A DNA stretch of 64,000 nucleotides from CAZDBA01 sp964503615 (GTDB taxonomy: Bacteria; Planctomycetota; Planctomycetia; Pirellulales; Pirellulaceae), in the NCBI GenBank assembly GCA_964503615.1, contig CAZDBA010000003.1:1-64000 (forward strand), in the 5' to 3' direction. Both the position numbers and the translations under genes were made by a program. This document shows positions 1 through 7,164 of the stretch, piece by piece (the stretch's first letter is position 1; every line of letters begins with the position of its first letter). A model generated the notes under the pieces. It did no database searches, was not told the DNA's origin, and saw only the letters and a program-made list of their open reading frames with translations.

Positions 1-132
1 TAACTTGTCCAAAAGTCCGGTTGGCATTAACGATTCTTGCGTGTTTCTCCTGCCTTCGATCGAGTCGACTCGATCGAAGGCAGGAGAAACACGCAAGAAT
101 CGTTAATGCCAACCGGACTTTTGGACAAGTTA
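1..132. repeat. Perfect 132-bp palindrome at the window edge
   Basis: Bases 1-66 are the exact reverse complement of 67-132, with no spacer; the centre is TC|GA at 65-68. The right arm belongs to a reading frame for a cytochrome C-terminus (67-177). The left arm breaks that frame, with stops at 1-3 and 28-30. A fold-back or chimeric join at a contig end explains this best; a natural cruciform is the alternative. The arms may extend left of the window. Confidence 0.95.
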
Positions 133-177
133 AGCGAACAAGAGATCGTAGATCTATTCGGTTATCTGAGAAAATAG
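67..177 (+). CDS. C-terminal fragment of a planctomycete haem-binding cytochrome c-type protein
   Basis: The frame starting at 67 reads to TAG at 175-177 and ends ...SLMPTGLLDKLSEQEIVDL then FGYLRK. The SLMPxGLL then (S/T)xxEIxDLxAYL ending is what I know from the extreme C-terminus of large planctomycete proteins that carry a haem-binding CXXCH domain, often with a membrane-bound dehydrogenase or HEAT part. Everything upstream is lost where the palindrome begins, so neither the CXXCH nor the start is present. The family call rests only on the tail and is an inference. Confidence 0.6.
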   Translation, partial: DSIEGRRNTQESLMPTGLLDKLSEQEIVDLFGYLRK

Positions 178-906
178 AACGTCTCCCCCGATTCAGTTGG
201 GGGCTGATTCAACTGTACCTTGAATCACCGCGGCAAAGCGATCTGCGGAATTCTCACACAAACCACAACTCTGAAAAACGCGCCGGCAATTGGTTCTCAA
301 CGTACACGGAAATGGGCGATCCGGCCGAGTGGGATTGGGCGGTCGTGAATTCGTTTTCACGTAAACTCAATCGCTTTATTCGTAAATGTGGCGTTCACAA
401 AATCGGCTCGCGGGAGGTTCTGCCTTGTGCGTCTGAGTTTATGGAACTGAGTTAACTGCTGTAGGAATTCTGGCGAATCCCACTACGCCTAGAATACTGC
501 TCACCTTCTCTCAGGAAGAGGATTTGTCCACGTTTCGAATTAAATGCAAAGGGAACAGTCTCCGTGTTTCCAAAAATCCAGAGGCAGAAAACACCAACTA
601 AAACCAAGGGTTATTCGATTCGGTGCTTCGTTTCCACTAGAAAACACTGAAAAACGGAGGGAAATTACCGCAAATCTTTGACATCGTGGCTTCGGTGACT
701 ACTTTTTAATCTTGCGAACCTTTAACATTTTACTGAACAACAACTGAATCGTTTTCTGCACAATCTCGGCCTCGGGCTGTAATTTAAAGACCCACTTCGA
801 TGCCCTGTGCAGAAAGCTGAAATCATGAAAATTTCCTATTCAAAACTGTTCTTTGATTGGCAAAATTTTATAAACCCACCTATTTGATTTTCTGGAGACA
901 TCGATA
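178..906. other. Intergenic region, no gene recognised
   Basis: No convincing coding frame was found. A C5/G5 hairpin lies at 185-203 (arms CCCCC and GGGGG), just after the cytochrome stop, but it has no T-tract, so it is a poor terminator. A dispersed 24-bp repeat lies at 464-487. TTGACA at 678-683 has no well-spaced -10 element. The long open frame that crosses the palindrome from base 21 is a shadow in the wrong frame relative to the cytochrome tail. Confidence 0.5.
464..487. repeat. Dispersed intergenic repeat, copy 1 of 2
   Basis: The 24 bp from GGAATTCTGGCG to CCCACTACG are identical to 13900-13923. Both copies are intergenic. Short repeats of this style are scattered between genes in related planctomycete genomes (general recollection, not checked). 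No transposase is nearby. Confidence 0.75.
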
Positions 907-1539
907 ATGAGAATGCCTTTATTTTTAGCTCTGCTTTGCGGTTTGATCGCAACGCCTGCTTTCGCACAGTACCAACTTATGCCCGGGTATAACACGGGTA
1001 CGTTTCAGCCAACTATGGCTCAGTCACAATACGCAAACCAAGCACCTGTTCAGCAGTACATGCAGTATGCTGTGCCTGCCCAGTCGGCACCAGTTGCACC
1101 AGCGCCGATGGTCAGTGGCGTTGGCGATCCCATGATGAGCGGTGGTCAGCAATATCAATGGCAGTTGGTCCCTGTCGGTCCGGCTCAAGCTTTCGCTCAA
1201 CCCGCGTTTGCAGCACCTGTACAAGAAGCGTTGCCAGCAACACCAATTGTCGAAGCAGCTCCCGTCGTTGAAGCAGCTCCCGTCGTTGAAGCGGCACCTG
1301 CCGTGGCTGCTCCTATTGTCGAAGCGGCTCCTGTCTTCGCGGCACCTGCACCCGCACCCCAAGTGGTTTTCGTGCAAGCTCCCGCACCAGCACCGATCCC
1401 TGCTCCAGCACCACAAATCGTGTTTGTGCCAACTCCGGCGCCTCCTGTGCCTGCTCCGATGTTCATTCCACCACCTGAGCCGATGATCATCTTCGCGCCT
1501 GCACCGCGACGCAAAGGTTGCTGCCTGTTTGGTCGCTAG
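907..1539 (+). CDS. Secreted Ala/Pro/Val-rich low-complexity protein
   Basis: The 210-aa protein begins with a clear signal peptide (MRMPLFLALLCGLIATPAFA, then Q). The mature chain is dominated by Ala, Pro, Val and Gln. It contains tandem PVVEAA units around residues 114-140, then APAPAP tracts, and ends in a basic patch with a Cys pair (RRKGCCLFGR). GGAG about 10 nt upstream of the ATG supports the start. It is probably exported to the periplasm or cell surface; the Cys pair could allow disulfide bonding. No enzymatic domain is visible. Antisense open frames over this gene arise from its repetitive codon use. A strong terminator follows, so it looks monocistronic. Function unknown. Confidence 0.8.
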   Translation: MRMPLFLALLCGLIATPAFAQYQLMPGYNTGTFQPTMAQSQYANQAPVQQYMQYAVPAQSAPVAPAPMVSGVGDPMMSGGQQYQWQLVPVGPAQAFAQPAFAAPVQEALPATPIVEAAPVVEAAPVVEAAPAVAAPIVEAAPVFAAPAPAPQVVFVQAPAPAPIPAPAPQIVFVPTPAPPVPAPMFIPPPEPMIIFAPAPRRKGCCLFGR

Positions 1540-1565
1540 AACTGATTAGAAATCCAATCCCTCGA

Positions 1566-1604
1566 TACAGGAGAGTCAAGCTGTTGGCTCTCCTGTACTT
1601 TTTT
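1566..1604 (+). terminator. Rho-independent terminator
   Basis: A 10-bp perfect stem (TACAGGAGAG 1566-1575 with CTCTCCTGTA 1588-1597) is followed by CTTTTTTC. It lies 27 nt after the stop of the Ala/Pro-rich protein gene. Confidence 0.9.
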
Positions 1605-1658
1605 CTTGGGCGATTGAAAGGTAGATCGCAACAGCCAAGTTAAAAAAATCTCAGCCTA

Positions 1659-1982
1659 CTAAAAGATTCCCAGCTGATCGCGGGCATCGTCGGTCATCAT
1701 GTCTTGTGTCCAAGGCGGATCCATGACAACTTTGACATCAACCGCTTCAACGCCTTCCATTTCACCCGCGTACTTTTTCGTCTCGGAAACGAGCTGTGGC
1801 CCGGCTGGGCACATGGGGCTGGTCATCGTCATTTCGATGTTGATGTCGTATTTTCCATCTTGGCCCTCTTTGGGCACAACATCGACCACGTAAATCAATC
1901 CAAGATCGACAATGTTGACGAACAGTTCTGGATCAATAACTTTTTTGAGAGCTTCACGCACTTGTTCTTCGTGCAACGACAT
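1659..1982 (-). CDS. DUF59 / SufT-PaaD-like iron-sulfur assembly protein
   Basis: This is a compact 107-aa MIP18/DUF59-type protein. It shows the hallmark VIDPELFVNIVDLGLIY near the N-terminus, TSPMCPAGPQLV in the middle (the conserved family Cys) and VVMDPPWTQDMMTDDAR near the end. Family members help insert or deliver Fe-S clusters (SufT, CIAO2). The ATG at 1982 was chosen because AGGAA sits 7-9 nt upstream and the domain begins at once. A longer frame from 2075 would overlap the upstream Rieske gene and adds a Gln/Leu-rich stretch unlike the family. Its position directly after a Rieske ferredoxin suggests it ends a SUF-type operon whose other members are not in this window. Confidence 0.85.
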   Translation of the reverse strand: MSLHEEQVREALKKVIDPELFVNIVDLGLIYVVDVVPKEGQDGKYDINIEMTMTSPMCPAGPQLVSETKKYAGEMEGVEAVDVKVVMDPPWTQDMMTDDARDQLGIF

Positions 1983-2053
1983 TTGTTTTTCCTGTAATTG
2001 GTTGGACAAGCTCAATTGTAACTGAAATTGAGCCAAAGCAAGCCTGAATTGGC

Positions 2054-2374
2054 TCATTCGCTTCCGGACAAGCACACCAAGATATCGTCACCCTCGATTT
2101 TCACCTGATGGGAACCGGTATCCTGAGTCGCGGGCATACACATCGCCTTGCCACAACGTATGTCGAATTTGGCACCATGACGTGGACAAGCGATCTCAAA
2201 GCCCTCGTGTTCCCCGTCACTCAACGTACCTCCATCGTGTGTACACACATCGTCGATACAAAAGTACTCATTGCCAACTTGGAAAACGAGCACCAACTGC
2301 TCATCGACTTCGACTAACAGTTTCTGGCCATCGGAAATTTCGCTCGTTGAGCAGGCTTTATGGAAATTAGGCAT
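2054..2374 (-). CDS. Rieske-type [2Fe-2S] ferredoxin
   Basis: The 106-aa protein is a single Rieske domain with both cluster motifs: CTHDGG (about residues 44-49) and CPRHGAKFD (about 64-72). These supply two Cys and two His for a [2Fe-2S] centre. The length and layout match soluble ferredoxin components (BphF/NirD-like, or the Rieske proteins found in SUF operons). It has no signal peptide, so it should be cytosolic. The DUF59 gene follows 71 nt downstream on the same strand. The pairing suggests a role in Fe-S cluster assembly rather than ring hydroxylation, since no oxygenase is present. It is divergent from the kinase gene at 2569, with about 190 nt of shared promoter space. Confidence 0.9.
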   Translation of the reverse strand: MPNFHKACSTSEISDGQKLLVEVDEQLVLVFQVGNEYFCIDDVCTHDGGTLSDGEHEGFEIACPRHGAKFDIRCGKAMCMPATQDTGSHQVKIEGDDILVCLSGSE

Positions 2375-2568
2375 ACGAGATTGTGTTTGGGTCCAAATTT
2401 ATATCTATTGGAATTGAGAGTGAGGATTATACGATCTTCGCACAAAATAGAATAGGCAGCGTGAGCCAGCTTTATTGACTTGCCAGAGTGAGCTCTCTGA
2501 GGCACAAAGACGGATAGGATAAGAGCGCAACCTACGAAGCGTGACAACTGTTACATTTTTAAACGAAA

Positions 2569-4797
2569 ATGACAGGCGAAAATTTCTCACAAGATGATCC
2601 TACACTCCCTCATGGTTTTAATCCGGACGATGGGTGGGACATTCTTGCGGAAGTACTCGATCGTTTTTGCGAAGCTTGGGACGAATCTCCGCCTTGCCCT
2701 ATCATTAAAGATTTCGCTGGTCCACTGTTGGCAATTAGCGATGCCGATTTTCGGAATTTGGCGCTAATCGAAACGATCAAAGTCGACTTGGAATATCGTG
2801 CTGGCGACGATTTCCCTTGGAAGCCGTTGGAGAGCTACCTGTCCGATTGGCCTCAATTGCTTTCATCGGATGGTCGACCGCCAGATGAATTGGTGCTTGA
2901 GGAGTTTCAGCATCTCAAGAAAAAAGACAGCTCGGCCAAGCTTGAACAATACCAGCAACGTTTTCAATGCGACTTGAGAACATTGTTACGAATGTCTGAT
3001 TCGGAAACAGGTCCACGAACAACTTCGCTGTTTCGTACGAGACAAGTCCAGGAGTTTCAGCCCGGCCAGACGATTGACGATTTTGATTTGTTGTCCAAAC
3101 TGGGCAAAGGCGCATTTGCTTCGGTGTTTCTTGCGAGGCAGAATTCGATGCAACGCTTGGTCGCCCTCAAGATTTCTGCCAACATGGGCGTCGAAGGGCA
3201 AACACTGGCTCAATTGGATCATCCGCACATCGTAAGGGTTTACGATCAGCGTCCGCTGCCAGAGTTGGATTTGCGCTTAATGTATATGCAATACATCGCT
3301 GGCACTTCCCTGAGTGACTTGATCAAAACGGCTCGACAATCGAACACCGAGTTAAACTCGGCCAGCTTTTTGCAACTGATTGACGAGTCATTGGTGCGAG
3401 CTGGGCAGTCGGCTCCGATCGAATCAGCAAACCGACAGTGGATTGAAAAAGCGAGTTGGTCGCAGATGGTCAGTCGGATTGGGGCACAACTGGCAAGTGC
3501 GTTCGACTATGCGCATGCTCGTGAAGTTCTTCATCGCGATCTGAAACCAGCAAACGTTTTAGTCGACGAACATGGCTATCCGAAACTGGTCGATTTCAAC
3601 GTTAGTTTTAGCAGCAACGTATCGGGAGCGACCGCAGCAACGTTCTTCGGGGGCAGCCTCGCGTATATGTCACCTGAGCAGTTGCGTGCAATGGACGTAC
3701 AAGACTCGATGGAGGCGGACCAACTGTGTGGCAAGAGCGACCTGTATTCCCTTGGTATATTGCTCTACGAACTGTTGATTGGGCAGCGCCCTTTTGATGA
3801 ATCGCAGCTTGATTTCGCAGATCTAATTAGTGGTTCAACCACCCAGCGGATGCAGGGCTTGACCGTTGAAATGAAAAAGCCTCTGGAACAACATGGCTAT
3901 TTGCTAGGCCAAGCGATCAGGCGATCGCTTGCGCCTCAACCGGATGATCGGTTAGCTGCCGAAGCGATTCAGCGACAATTGGAATGGGCTTCTGATTCTG
4001 GAATCGAGTCGTATTTGTGCCCGCCAAAATCGCGATGGATAGCCTGGGCAGCGCGAGCGCCATTCTTTTTCAACTCGGTGATTGGATTGTCGATCGCTTT
4101 GTTCGCGACTTGGTTCATTTCGACCTACAACGTTTCTGCTAGTCTGCCTGAGTCTGTGCTGCCAGTTTTTGAACGGTTTCGAAACACGGTCAATGCAATC
4201 GTTTTTCCGGGTTGCTTTCTGTTCATGCTGACTTTGTATGGCCCGATGAATCGAGTTCTACTGAATTGGCAACAAAAGCATTCTGTAGACCAGCTGGAGC
4301 TAAGTTTAAAACGCAGCTTGAATCTAGGGCACTTCACAGCACTGATTTTTGCTGGGGCTTGGACCGTTGCTGGTGTAATCTATCCAGTCGGCCTGAAGTT
4401 GATGGGTTCGGAGTTGCCATCGATGACTTGGTATGATTTTATTGGTTCCCACTTTCTGGCGGGCCTGATCACGGCGGCTTACGTTTACTGCACGACCACT
4501 CATATCAGCATGATAGCGTGGTACCCTCGGCTGGTTTTGGCCTCTTTGCAAAACAACCACACTCCAAAAACAAACTCACACACAGGATTACTGCTAAAGC
4601 GCTGCTGGTTCTATCAGGTACTTGCGATTGCGACTCCAATGTTGGCAGTTGCAATCCTGGTAAACTGGCGACAAACGACCGATTCGTTTTCATTGGGTGT
4701 TTTGAGTTTGTCTGCTCTGGCTGGAATGGCCTTGGTAGGCTGGAACTCCCGCAGAATCCATGAAGCGATTGAAATCATGGAAAAGATGGAACAATAA
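2569..4797 (+). CDS. Membrane-anchored Ser/Thr protein kinase with DFN in place of DFG
   Basis: The 742-aa protein has an acidic N-terminal region (1-170) and then a Hanks-type kinase domain (about 172-470). The domain shows the Gly loop LGKGAFASV, VALKI, HRDLKPAN (about 322) and SLAYMSPEQL. The metal-binding motif reads VDFNVSF near residue 341, so Asn replaces the DFG glycine; the catalytic Asp of HRD and the Asp of DFx remain, so activity is plausible. The C-terminal third has about six hydrophobic segments starting near FFFNSVIGLSIALFATWF (about 503), an unusual multi-pass anchor with no obvious sensor fold. A STAS gene follows. Substrates cannot be deduced. Confidence 0.9.
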   Translation: MTGENFSQDDPTLPHGFNPDDGWDILAEVLDRFCEAWDESPPCPIIKDFAGPLLAISDADFRNLALIETIKVDLEYRAGDDFPWKPLESYLSDWPQLLSSDGRPPDELVLEEFQHLKKKDSSAKLEQYQQRFQCDLRTLLRMSDSETGPRTTSLFRTRQVQEFQPGQTIDDFDLLSKLGKGAFASVFLARQNSMQRLVALKISANMGVEGQTLAQLDHPHIVRVYDQRPLPELDLRLMYMQYIAGTSLSDLIKTARQSNTELNSASFLQLIDESLVRAGQSAPIESANRQWIEKASWSQMVSRIGAQLASAFDYAHAREVLHRDLKPANVLVDEHGYPKLVDFNVSFSSNVSGATAATFFGGSLAYMSPEQLRAMDVQDSMEADQLCGKSDLYSLGILLYELLIGQRPFDESQLDFADLISGSTTQRMQGLTVEMKKPLEQHGYLLGQAIRRSLAPQPDDRLAAEAIQRQLEWASDSGIESYLCPPKSRWIAWAARAPFFFNSVIGLSIALFATWFISTYNVSASLPESVLPVFERFRNTVNAIVFPGCFLFMLTLYGPMNRVLLNWQQKHSVDQLELSLKRSLNLGHFTALIFAGAWTVAGVIYPVGLKLMGSELPSMTWYDFIGSHFLAGLITAAYVYCTTTHISMIAWYPRLVLASLQNNHTPKTNSHTGLLLKRCWFYQVLAIATPMLAVAILVNWRQTTDSFSLGVLSLSALAGMALVGWNSRRIHEAIEIMEKMEQ

Positions 4798-4929
4798 GGT
4801 AGCCGAGCTGCCTAGGGCCGGAGAGAACGACACCGACCTGAAAAACTCCCCCATGGACGCCACGGGCCGGGGCCATGCTCCTCGCTTTACTTTTTGCGGA
4901 TGCTCATTAACAATGACAGTTCTTTGCAG

Positions 4930-5316
4930 ATGGCAATTAGCAGGAAACAAAACGTGGCTTTGATTATTACAGACGAACAAGATGGCGTGTTGATCGCTCA
5001 TTTCCAAGGTGGGCGAATTATTGACGAATCGCACATCGAGACAATTGGCAAAGAGCTGAATGAATTGCTGAATCACGAAAAGAAGAAGATCATTCTGAAC
5101 TTTCAAAACATAAATTTCATGTCATCGGCCATGATTGGAAAGCTCATTCAGTTTGGCAAAAAGTGTAGTAACACTGCCGTTGAACTACGACTTTGTGAGA
5201 TCAATGAGAATATCCAGGAAGTTTTCGACCTGATGAAGCTGGGCTCGATTTTCAAAATCGAAAAGGACGAAGAAGCAGCCTGCAAAAGTTTAACCAAGAA
5301 AAGCTGGTTCAAGTAA
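4930..5316 (+). CDS. STAS-domain anti-sigma factor antagonist-like protein
   Basis: The 128-aa STAS domain has the SpoIIAA-like layout: strand ILNFQNINFMSSAMIGKLI, then a helix, then LRLCEINENIQEVFDLMKL. The phosphoacceptor position retains Ser (FMSSAM, against DSSG in the classical family), so partner-switching regulation by a kinase is possible. Starts at 4930, 4900 (ATG) or 4894 (TTG) are all possible; none has a good Shine-Dalgarno, and 4930 gives a normal family N-terminus. It lies 132 nt after the Ser/Thr kinase gene on the same strand and may be a target or partner, which is inference only. Confidence 0.85.
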   Translation: MAISRKQNVALIITDEQDGVLIAHFQGGRIIDESHIETIGKELNELLNHEKKKIILNFQNINFMSSAMIGKLIQFGKKCSNTAVELRLCEINENIQEVFDLMKLGSIFKIEKDEEAACKSLTKKSWFK

Positions 5317-5826
5317 AGTTCCCTTCGCGATCAGATTCCAGACGCTTGTAAGCGACTCAACGCTGCGCCCGTTTCTCAAGGCAACGGAAGCTACGGTTAG
5401 TCATGTCGCTAACCGACTGCCGAACAATCTCCTTAACGAGCGCGTATATGAACAACACGCCCCGCTTTTGCTGGTGGCTGGCACAGGTACGTTCAGCGAA
5501 ACCGTTGCAATCGTATTGGTATGCCCAAGGATTTTCCTACTAAGCCAGTTAAGTCGCCACTCTTTCACGCGTTTATGACGATTGGTGAAAAGCAGGCTTG
5601 TGAAAATGCTTACATCAAAACTACTACATGAGATTCTTATTCAAGACTAAGACCGCCAGTGGTGATTCGAAAATCGCCCCAAGGATATTGTCGACCGCGT
5701 TGTTTTCAGGTTGTGGCCAATGACCTACAGCGGGTATTCCATTATGTGCAACAACGTAACAATTAGTTCAGAGAATAGCGATCCACGACGAAGTTTTCGA
5801 ACAAGTACATCAAGAGATATTTAGCG
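5317..5826. other. Intergenic region with possible decayed coding remnants
   Basis: No intact gene was recognised. The frame from about 5321 to 5566 is open without a start codon and reads plausible protein (for example PNNLLNERVYEQHAPLLL). A 36-codon ORF in another frame at 5521-5631 overlaps its end. This pattern would fit a frameshifted remnant, but I cannot name a family. Confidence 0.3.
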
Positions 5827-7164
5827 ATGGACGCTCGAAACAATAACTCGTCATCTGTTAGGGCAAAGAAAATTGCGCAACGGACTACGGTGCTCGTTTT
5901 GCTTGTTGCGCTCGCGGTCGTTGCGTGGATCTTTCTACCGCGCATGTTTTCCAACGATGGGCCAGGGCTAGCCGACTCGCAAAGTCGACCGCAGACAGTT
6001 TTTGTCGACTTGTTGACGCTTGAGGAACAACAAGTTTCTATCCCTATCCGGTATTCGGGCGAGATTCGCGCCAAGCGCAAAACCGACATTGGATTTCCGC
6101 GCGGCGGAAAAATTGAAAAGATATTTTTCGACGAAGGGGAATTTGTCAAACCGACACAGAAGATCGCAGAATTGGACAATCGACAACCGACCGCCCGACT
6201 CAAACAGCTGAAAGCGGAAGTGATGATGGTAACCGCACTGCGAGACGAGATGTTGCAGGGACCTCGCACAGAGATGATCCAAGCCGCGCGGGCTAACGTC
6301 GAAGATCTCGAGCACCAATTGGAAAACGCGGTACTTGATTTCGAGCGATCGGTTCGCCTGTTGGAAAAGCGTGGAATCTCACAACAGGAGCACGACCAAG
6401 CCACCTATCTTGTCAGAACGATCCAAGCCAAGATCTCGGCAGCGCAGGCACAGTTCGAACAACTGAACACCGGAACGCGAGCCGAGCAGGTCGACGCATC
6501 CGAAGCGAGATTGAACGCCGCGATCGCTGCGGTCGAATTAGCCCAATCAGATCTCGAAGACTGCACACTCAGGGCTCCTTACTCAGGCACGATCGAGCGC
6601 AGAATGTTGGATGAGGGCGCGGTCGTTAGTGCGGGCACACCCGTTTTGAGTTTGATTGAAAGCGACCAGCTTGAGTTCCATGTAGGCATACCTGTTAAAT
6701 TGGCAAGTTCGATTTCTGACGGGGAAGCGATGTCCATCCTGGTTGGCGGCACGGAGACCAAGGCGACTTTGAAAAGCAAGCTCAAGTCGTTGGATCTAGC
6801 GACGCGTACTTTGAAAGTTGTGCTGTCCCTTGACCCCTCGGCAACCGATCTAGGAATTGTCGACGGGCAGATGGGGCAAATCGAGTTCCAACAAGCCTCG
6901 GAAACCAGGGGCTTCAAAATACCGGTTACTGCGATCGTCAATGACCAACAGGGACTTTGGAGTTGTTACACCGTCTCTAAAATTGATGGAAAGCAAATTG
7001 CCAAACGGCAGGCGATCGAGGTCCTTTATTTTCAAGGAGATTGGGTCTTTGTCCGTGGCACGATTTCCGAAGGGCAAACGATTGTCACCAGTGGTCTACA
7101 ACGTTTAAGTAACGGCCAAGTCGTCAAAAGCACCAGGAGCGAGTCGAAAGACGAGGGCGGTTAG
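5827..7164 (+). CDS. RND efflux periplasmic adaptor (membrane fusion protein, HlyD/AcrA family)
   Basis: The 445-aa protein has an N-terminal membrane anchor (LVLLVALAVVAWIFLP, about 20-36) and then the adaptor layout. The first lipoyl half contains SGEIRAKRKTDIGFPRGG. A long alpha-hairpin (about 105-235) is rich in Glu, Gln and Arg. The second lipoyl half contains LRAPYSGTIERRMLDEGAVV, and beta-barrel and membrane-proximal domains follow. It bridges an inner-membrane pump to an outer-membrane channel. Its TAG stop overlaps the GTG of the RND permease by one base, so the two are translationally coupled. No TolC-like gene is adjacent. Confidence 0.92.
   Translation: MDARNNNSSSVRAKKIAQRTTVLVLLVALAVVAWIFLPRMFSNDGPGLADSQSRPQTVFVDLLTLEEQQVSIPIRYSGEIRAKRKTDIGFPRGGKIEKIFFDEGEFVKPTQKIAELDNRQPTARLKQLKAEVMMVTALRDEMLQGPRTEMIQAARANVEDLEHQLENAVLDFERSVRLLEKRGISQQEHDQATYLVRTIQAKISAAQAQFEQLNTGTRAEQVDASEARLNAAIAAVELAQSDLEDCTLRAPYSGTIERRMLDEGAVVSAGTPVLSLIESDQLEFHVGIPVKLASSISDGEAMSILVGGTETKATLKSKLKSLDLATRTLKVVLSLDPSATDLGIVDGQMGQIEFQQASETRGFKIPVTAIVNDQQGLWSCYTVSKIDGKQIAKRQAIEVLYFQGDWVFVRGTISEGQTIVTSGLQRLSNGQVVKSTRSESKDEGG

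Noticed and set aside
21..455. 144-codon open frame spanning the palindrome
   Set aside because: It reads through the artefactual left arm and is out of frame with the cytochrome tail, so it is not a gene.
1024..1416. Antisense frames over the Ala/Pro-rich gene
   Set aside because: They arise from repetitive codons on the sense strand and have Arg/Cys/Gly-skewed composition.
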